In this document: one piece after another, positions 40,301-49,300 of the stretch | Layout: each line of letters begins with the position of its first letter | Numbering within the stretch: the first letter of the stretch is position 1 | Source: Colius striatus | Taxonomy: Eukaryota; Chordata; Aves; Coliiformes; Coliidae | Assembly: GCF_028858725.1 (NCBI RefSeq) | Contig: NC_084760.1 | Span: 94,175,867-94,239,866 of the forward strand | Direction of reading: 5' to 3' | DNA: 64,000 nt | Made by a program: the position numbers and the translations under genes | The notes under the pieces: model-generated | Database searches by the model: none | The model's input: only the letters and a program-made list of their open reading frames with translations | Told to the model about the DNA's origin: nothing

Positions 40301-43300
40301 TGCAGGACTTTGCCATGCATACCATCTCTTTGGTGTGTCTGAGGTGAGGATCAACCTGCTGCTGCCAACAAACTTTTTGCTCTCTCTTTCCCCTCTGCAT
40401 GGCCCAGAGCTTGGCTAAGAGTCACCCTCTGGCGCAGGTCCCAGGCAGAAGCCCGAGGGGAGGAGGCAGCACAGAGGTGAGGTGTAGGTCAGCCCTTCCC
40501 TCACAGCTGCAGCCACGCTGTCCTATGGCAGCAGCTTGGGCAGGCTGCTAGCAGAGCTATGGGAGAAGCAGTGTCACTACCAAATTGCAGGCATGTGTCT
40601 GGCAGGATGTTTATCCTTTCTACTGTACTTTCCCTATTTAGATGAATCACACAGACTTTTTACTGTTAACAAGACAACACTGGAAATACATTGCTAGTCC
40701 TTGTAGAACAAGAGGGCTCCTTGATGAAAACATAAATCCTCCCCAGTGTGTTTTCTCCCCCTTGTTTGCTCACTGTCTCTCTTCTTCTATGTCTTTAAGA
40801 CAACTTTGAGACATTTTCAGACCTTTACAAACTGACAGGGAATGAATAAAAAATGACCAGAAGTCCCTCTGTCTTTCCAGCTTTCTGCATCTAGGCAGTG
40901 AAAGAGACTTCTCCCCCTTACCAAAGCCCCTCCTGGGCTAAGTGGGCTCTGTGAATGCAGGACACGTTCAAAGAACTGACAAAGTCACTGCTCTGCTTTA
41001 ATTCAAGATGGATTTTTCATTCTCTGGGCTGTGTGTAGCCCATGTCCAGTGTGACCTATCCTGGCCTGCAAAGACAGGATCGGCTTTTTTCACTCAGGTT
41101 TCATGGCAGTGGCATTTTGCTTATAATTCACTAATGATGAGTTTTGCTTTCAGGGAGTTTTCATCGTCTCAGCTGCATTAGGTGAGATACTGCATGCTGC
41201 CCAGGACTTTTAGGTGGTTTATGGAGGGAAGCAGATCCGTAGTCCTTTGAGCATCCCCGGGGTATGTCTGCTGAGGCCTCTAGGTTCCTGCAGCTCATGA
41301 TGGGGAAGTGTTTTCTCATGTGTGGTGTTTGTATTGCTCAGAAGCTGCTGCTGCCTTCTGACAGCAGGCATCAGGATCGGTTCCTCGCACTCTTGGCTCC
41401 TTCAGTGCCTTTTCCTCCGGAGAAACCAGCCAACCAGAGCTGATACAGTGCTGCCTCACACACAGAGGCAAGGCACTGTGCACACATGGCCTGGAGCATG
41501 GGGTCACATTTATCCACAGGGCCCTCTGTGCTCAGTGGCTAAATGTCAACTGAAGTTATCACCACAGGTTCCCTTGTGGTTAAGACACCATATAAATGGA
41601 AACTTTCTGTTGTTTGTGAGCAGCTGTACAATGTGCCAGAGAGGGTGAATTTAAGCATAATTGGGAGCAGAAAAGCTCTTGGCTTTCTCAAGATGAAGTG
41701 ACAGACAGAAGAGACTGCATCTTATGTCTGTGTTTCTGTGAAGGCAGCATCCTCGGGAATGAAGACAGCTAGGCTGGCTCTCATTAACTGTTCAATTCTT
41801 AACTAAAGGCACAGCTCAACTCAAACGGACAACTCACAATGCAGGAGTTTGGGACCCTCTGGCGAAAAATCACGAAGTACATGGTACATGGGGGCTGCTT
41901 TCTCTGTTCTCTGCCACCACTGTACTCTCGGACTTCTCATCAGCAGGGCACAGATGCTGTGTGATACCAAAGCACTGGGGGGAAAAAAATGTTGCAAAGG
42001 TTGCTTGTTTAGTGGGTCAGGTTTCCATCCTCTCATGTAAAGGCTGAGAGCTCAGGAAGCAGTGGTGTATGTAGAGTGCTCCAAACAAGCAGCTGAGGCT
42101 TTTCTGGTGTGGGGGAATATTAAGGGGAAAAAAGTGGGAAAAAATAGAAAGGCCAATTAGGCTCAGAATTTGTTGAAAATTGCTGTGTGCCACCACTGGC
42201 ATTTTTTTAAAAAGGCTCTCTAAGCTTTTTAAATGAATTCTTGAACAGTCATGTGAAAAATGTCACTTTCTCATTGCTGCAGTTTGTAGTAGAAATGTGT
42301 AGGATGCGATGAAGTTTTATCTGGGAGAAATGTTTCTGCTCCAGGATAAGCATTAGTTTTGGAAGCAGTGAGGACAGTAGCTTGGTATTTAGGGTCACAC
42401 TTAAAGTCAGAGCTGGGGCATGCATGGCAGCTTCTCTGCATGAGGTCCTTCTCCTTCAGTTTTAGTGCAGATTGGGAAGGTTTCCTGAAGCCTCAGAGTT
42501 GGATGAGCTCCTACTTCATTTTGCCCCTCTTGAAGTGGTTTGAGGGCACCTAGTCCAGTTTCCCATGTAGCAATGGTGCACTTCCCACTGACAGCACCTT
42601 AAGTGGGGCTTGTGGGCTTTCAAAGGTGAGTTGTGAAAGATGAATCCACACCATTCTGGGACTTGGGGACTCCTGGCTTATTCCACGTCTCATAGATAAT
42701 GTCTTTTTGTTAATGAAGGTGTGAGTATTGCCTACACACATAAACCAAGCAGAGTGAACAAAAAAGTTTCCACCCACCCAAAACTGTGAGTTTGGTAGGT
42801 AGTATGTGTAACTTAAACAGTAACATACTGTCTGAGCCTTCTGGAAATGGATATTCCTCATCACAGTCACCCCAACTCATCTTTCTTTCCACCTATTTAT
42901 TAAGGAGGGAAAGCACCTTACATAATTTTTTCTAGTGGTAAATTTGGGGAATGCCAATATGGGCTTGAAATCTGCCTCTGCAATATTTTTTTAGGATATC
43001 TTCAGCAAGGAAGACAGAAATCATTCTGGATATCTCGATGTGTCTGAAATGAAGAGCGCAATACAGAGAGCAGGTATGTGCATAGGTGCTGAGCAGCTCC
43101 CCTTCTTGCCCCTGTGGCAATGAAGGAAAGGATGATAGAGAGGAAAGAAAAAAGCTTCAGGGAGAAAGAAGTTTGGATTGCACAGAGCTACCAGTTAGAT
43201 CATAGCTCTGCTCAGAAATCTGCATTGGTTTAGGGCAATAAGACAAAGCTGATTTCAGAGAGAAACCCTTTGCACTGCATCTGGGAAATCAGCAGAGAGA

Positions 43301-46300
43301 TGCAGAGAAGTACCGCATGGGCCAGAGCCTGCAGACTAGCTTATCTGTAGCCTCCCTAGGTTATGGACAGAATATCCATCAGAGGAAAGGTGCAAGGAAC
43401 AGTGGACACTTGCCCTTGTCCCAGTTCCTGCGGTTTCTCTCGAGGACAGTGACCAAGTCAGGAAGGTAAGGGCAGGGACAGACATTTCTTTAGTTTGCAC
43501 TGACCTCTGTTGGCTACAGGAATGCTGAAGCTTGCAATGCGTGCGTGGGACCCCTCCTGTGAGCCAAGCATTTCAGCTGGGTCATCTTGCTGGACAATTT
43601 GTGCATGAAATGCAACTCTGAGACAGCAATATTCTTGTAACTGTACAGTCGAGAAGCTCCTGTTTGGCTACCTGGAGCTTGGAGGTGTGTTGTCCCCAAG
43701 AGCAACCTGGTGCATAATCGCTACCCATGGAAGCCATCAGCTCGGGGGATGTATGTGTAATTTTTTGGCTGCTGAGAGGTGGACAAAACATTAGCCTCTG
43801 CCTGATGAGCACAACACTAATGTGCCAAATATCAAAGGAGAAGCTGCCAGGTCCATTTGGTAAGAAAAGTGCTAAAGTGTAAAGCTGGAAGGAAAAATTG
43901 TGCACTGAGAAGCCCTGGCAGCCAAAACAGTTTTTTGAATGGATAAAAAGACACTGTTAAATGGCAAGATCAATACATGTCAGGTTATAAGCAGTTCTGA
44001 GCAGGGAAAAAAAGAAAATTAGAAGCTCATTCTTGCCTTCTTCTGAGCCAGACAGTTGCATTTCAATCTGGCTTTGCATTAAGATGATCCCTGTCCTGGC
44101 TTTAAGCACGAAGGAGAGGACAGCCCCCAAAAGCATTTGGGAGGTCAGTGCTACCTCTGGGAATGGCACTAATGTACCTAAACACAGCTCTTAGACAGCT
44201 GTTCCCTGAAGCATTCAATGCTTTCTTCAGCAAACATGGCAGTGTGTGCTTCATTTTCACTCTTGTCCTAATGCTTCAAAGCACAATGGATCACATTTTC
44301 TGCCAGAGTGAAGCAGGCTCGCTGTGTTAACGGCAGTGCTGCCTTGAAATGCAGGACCATTGGCTTGGTATATTTGCAAACTCCTCACTGGCAATGTTAA
44401 ATGCCATATAAACTTAACGTTTGTGATTTAAAAAGTCTGTGTTTTAAAGCTTGACTCAAACCAGACTGAAGAATTCAGTTGACAAAAGGTGGGGAGAGTA
44501 ACCTATAAATAAGCAATAGCACTTAACTGAAATGTCTTGAAAACAGAGGAGACTGATGTCGATGATTAACTTTGTTGATGGTGTTAATTGAGACACATTT
44601 CCAAGTGAGCAGATTTCAGAGCAAGTGTATTCCAGACTGACCAGGCCAAATTGTCAGTGTTTTACCAGTGTGAGACATGATTATAGCACCTTGTAAGCAG
44701 CACTGCAATGCTCGCTGGAATCTGCCCTCCAGAGAGCGCTCCTTTGAGTTCCCGCTGCCTTCAAAAGGTTAAAAATGTGATAGAATTCACTGCTCACCAC
44801 TACAGTTGTTCTTGGCAGTGGTTTAAAACAAGAACCAAAGATTTTTTTTTTAATTACTAGCTTTTCCTCCTAGAAAAATAAAAATCTGAAATCAGATTTA
44901 TCTTCATTTGTAATATATTTAAACCCAAATATATATCCATTATTGAAATATTCTGCATTGTGTGTCAGCTTCCTGCTGGAGACCTGCTCCAACTCATAAA
45001 ACCAGAGTTTGCTGGCATGCTAACACACGTCTGTTGGCTATATCTCTCACTTTACAGGTGTAGAGAAATGATTCCCTTTCTGCTTGTCAACTAATTTATT
45101 TCTGTGATAAGTTTGTTATAACTGAAAAATGTAGAGCTAGATGAGGAAGCAGGAAAGTTACTTCTCTTCCAGCTGAAGTTTTCTAGGGACAGGTGAATGA
45201 GACTTTTCTGAAGTCTCACAGAATGCATTAAACCGAAGCTATCAGTCCAGCCCTCTGCAGAAAAATTCTCTTTTGTTTGGCAAATCAGCTTTTAGTGAAA
45301 AATATATTTAAATCATTCCTCTTATACAGCTGACACATTTAGGGTAGCTTTATTTAACCAATAAAAGAATCATTCTGAAAGGCAATTTTTGCTCATTCAA
45401 TTGAATAACAATTTCCATCTAAACAGACTGTGACACAAATACTGAATAATCAGCTAATAAGAAAGAAATGCACCCTTCACCATTTTCTAATAGAAAGTAA
45501 AATGTAAGAATTAAGAATCCCAGGCATGCTGTACTGAATAATAGCATCAGTGTGTGGCATCTCCCTGTTTCTCAGAAAGTGACAGTGGCATTGTAAATGC
45601 CACGCTCAGACTTTAACAGCTATGAGCCAAAGAAAATCAACCTTTCTTATAGAAAAGAAAAGCTAAAAAGGCAAAGCAAGGTAAAACTACATTAGTTAGC
45701 TCAGTGTTTCCTGCTTGCTGACCCAAGCCATGATTTGAATAAATGGCTGCAAGGACTTTGATTTTCCATCACCCTACCCCAACTCTTATGTGTGAGCATG
45801 TGCCCATGTGGCCAAGAAGGCCAATGGCATCCTGGCTTGTATCAGAAGTAGTGTGACCATCAGAGCCAAAGAAGTGATTGCTCCTCTGTACTTGGCACTG
45901 GTGAGGCTGCACTGTGAATACTGTGTTCAGTTCTGGGCCCCTCACTACAAGAAGAGCACCGGGGTGCTGGAGCATGTCCAGAGATGGGAAATGAAGCTGA
46001 TGAAGGATCTGGAGAACAAGTCTGATGAGGAGTAGCTGAGGGAGCTGGGGGTGTTTAGCCTGGAGAAGAGGAGGCTGAGAGGAGACATGATCACTCTCTA
46101 ACAACTACCTGAAGGGGAGCTGGCGTGAGGTGAGAGTTGGTCTCTTCTCCACAGTAATGAATGATAGGACAAGGGGAAATGGCCTCAAGTTGCATCAGGG
46201 GAAGCTTAAATTAGGTATTAGGAAGAGCTTTTTCACTGAGAGGGTTGTTAGACGCTGGCCTGGGCTGCCCAGGGAGGTAGTGGAGTCCCCAACCCTGGAG

Positions 46301-49300
46301 ATATTTAAAAGATGCGTAGCTGAGGTACTGAGGGACACGGCTTAGTGATGGGCTTGGCAGTGTGAGGTTAGTGGTTGGATTTGATGATCTTTAACATCTG
46401 TTCCAACTGTAATGATTCTATGATTCTAACCTGCAGAGAGGCGAGCTGCTGTCCAGGGATGCAGAGACCTGGCATGAGAGGGTGGAGGGCTGAGAGAAGG
46501 TCCCAGCTTCTTTGCAGGGTGCTCAAGGCCATCAGAGCTGGTCCATCATCCCATAGTGTGTCACTAATGCTGTCGTTCTTCCCTCAACAGGTCTGGCTGC
46601 CAGTGAGCAACTCCTGCAGCTCATGGCCTTGCGATATGGTGATACTACCAGGAGAATTGGCTTCTGTGACTTTGTGTGCTGCATGCTGCGCTTTGAAACC
46701 ATGACCTGTGAGTTTGGGGGCTAGGGCTTGGGGTCAGGCACGGGATGTGGCAGCAGGGTTGCTCCCTCCCTGAGCCAGATTGAGGGCAGCAGCAGGAGGC
46801 AAGGAACACGATGCTAGATGTGATTGTACATGTTTAACAGCGTAGCTTGGAAATAACAAACCTGCCTCATGGTCCAGGCATCCCTTCGTGCAGCTTGTTT
46901 GCCAGGAGCCAGATTTGTATCCTGCTCACAGGAGAAACTGGCTGGTAGAGAGCAATTTGTGGCCGAGAGAAAGCACCAGTCAGGAATGCAGTGATGAGCT
47001 CAGTGAAAGGAGATAGAAAGAAGGTTGTTGCCCATTTTCCCATCATTGCTCATGAGAATGACTGCAGGTTGCAGCAGCACCATATTGCCTTATGACTTTC
47101 CCTGCTGAGGAGTGACGATAATGTGTATCCAGAGCTGCTTCAACTGCCAGTCCTTTTTTGATGCCTGGCCTCTGCAGGTTTGTCCTTAGAGTCCTTATGC
47201 ACTAAGACTAATTTTCTAAAAACAAGATATGTGCTTGCATTGGTGCCCTGCCACACAAGCTTGAGCATCCTTGTCCACAGCAGAGTTTCCTCCAGGATGG
47301 TGTAGTACCACTGAGGGAGATTGCATGCGTTCTTCACTAGAGGAGTGAGGCAGCACATGGCAAGTGGAATGCTTTCTGATTTGGTTGAGTCAGAGAGATT
47401 TGAATCACAGTAAGGGAAGTGTTTCTTTTTCATTTTTAAATGGGGAAATTATTTTTCCCACCAACTTTTGTAAAGATCTCTCATTTTTTTGCTAGGGAGA
47501 TGTCTGAGATCCTCAGTGGATAGGCAGATTCATACTCTGTGTTGCATCCAGCTATTGTGTGGTAGTTGTAAGGAGAGAGTGACTGTAAATAAGCCTTTGC
47601 CTGAAAGGAAATGGATTTCTGTTTTACAGAAGTATACATTTTTCTACTCTACTAATAAGACTGGAAATAACAGTAGTTAAACAAACCCAGCAACTCTGAC
47701 CCATGTGCTGGAACATCGCTGCAGCAATTTAGTTCATCTTTGGAACAAGTTGGTTTTCAACTGTGTGTGGAAATGACTGTTGATTTTTTTCCCCATGTAT
47801 TTTTGCCTCTAATGCTTTATGGGCCAACAGTGGTCAATGAATCCACCTGGACGACACTGTCTAAAATCCCAAATCAAAGGATCACAGCAGAGGCAGCTCA
47901 GAAAGTCAGGGCATGTCCTGATTTTAATGCTTTCATTAAAAACCAGATAACTTGTAAACACCCAGTTTTTGTGATTTTACATGTCATGTGCTATAGATGA
48001 AAATCTTTATGCCTAAATTAGTACCATGGTCTTTGTTTTTTACATCTTAAAAAAAAGGTCCTCTTATATTTTAAGTGCCTGGGTAAAGACAACTCCTTTA
48101 TACCCATGTGGAAAGGAATCTCTGAAAGTTTCATTGCTGTCTGTAATGACTGTCTTAAAACGTTCTCAACTCTTTCAGTTATCGCTTTATAGAGGGCTTA
48201 ATGTGGAATACATTTCTCAAACTTTTCAAATCATTGTGAATAAGATTGTTACAGGAGAGGATAAGAGTGCCAAGTGGGAATAAAAGGCAGTCCACCTTTG
48301 TGACAACGTGAATGCAGCAGGGAAGATAAAATGTGTCCCATTAAATCATTACTCATCCTTTCAAGATAGCCAGAGATGAGACCCAAACCAAAAGCAGCAG
48401 CTTCTTTGCAAACTCTATTTAAGTGGAGTTAACAAAGCAGCAAAGGGGCACTTACCTCTGCCCAGAGAAGGTAACTGTAGCACTGCCACTTATTCCTAGA
48501 AAGACTGCTAGGAACAAGTCCAGATCTGCAAATACAACCGTTTCAAGGAGCTGGGTACAATATGAGGATTTAATGACTTTAAACTGAAAGAAGACAGATT
48601 TAGATTAGCTATTAGGCAGAAGTCCTTCCTTGTGAGGGTGGTGAGGCACTCTCACAGGTTGCCAGGGCAGTCTGCAGATGACCCACCGCTGGAAGTGTTC
48701 AAGGCCAGGCTGGATGGGGCTTTGAGTGACCTGGTCTAGTGGAATGTGCTCCTGCCCATGGCAAGGGGATTGGAATTAGGTGGTCTTTAAGAGCCATTCC
48801 AACTCAACCATCTTATGATTCTATTATGATTCTGTGAGTTCCTTGTTCCTTGCCTTTCTTCAGAGCTGGATGTGCTTCATCAGTTAGCTTTCCTTGCTGC
48901 TTTGTCTCTGCTCTGGATCATATAGGTAACTCTTGTTGCCTCCTAAGGGGTAGATGTGCTCTGTTCTTACACTATCCCGGCAGCCTTGCACTTTTGGCTA
49001 AGGCTGGGCAGGTTTCAAAAATCTTGTAATGCCTTTTGCATTCAGGATGGGGAAACAGTCTCCTGGAGGAATGTGTCATTCGAGGATAGATGGTCTTAAA
49101 TTTGTTTCAACTTTTTATTACTGTTTATAACAGCACATTTCTAGGAGAAAAGTAATTTCAAAATAACTAAAAAGAACTCAAAATACTGTTTTGACGTTAC
49201 CCAAACACTTGGACTTGAACATTTCTCCTAGTCAAACTGCAATATAAATGTGCACATAGAATATCAATATTTGAATGGATTTACATTTTCTGATGGCAAA

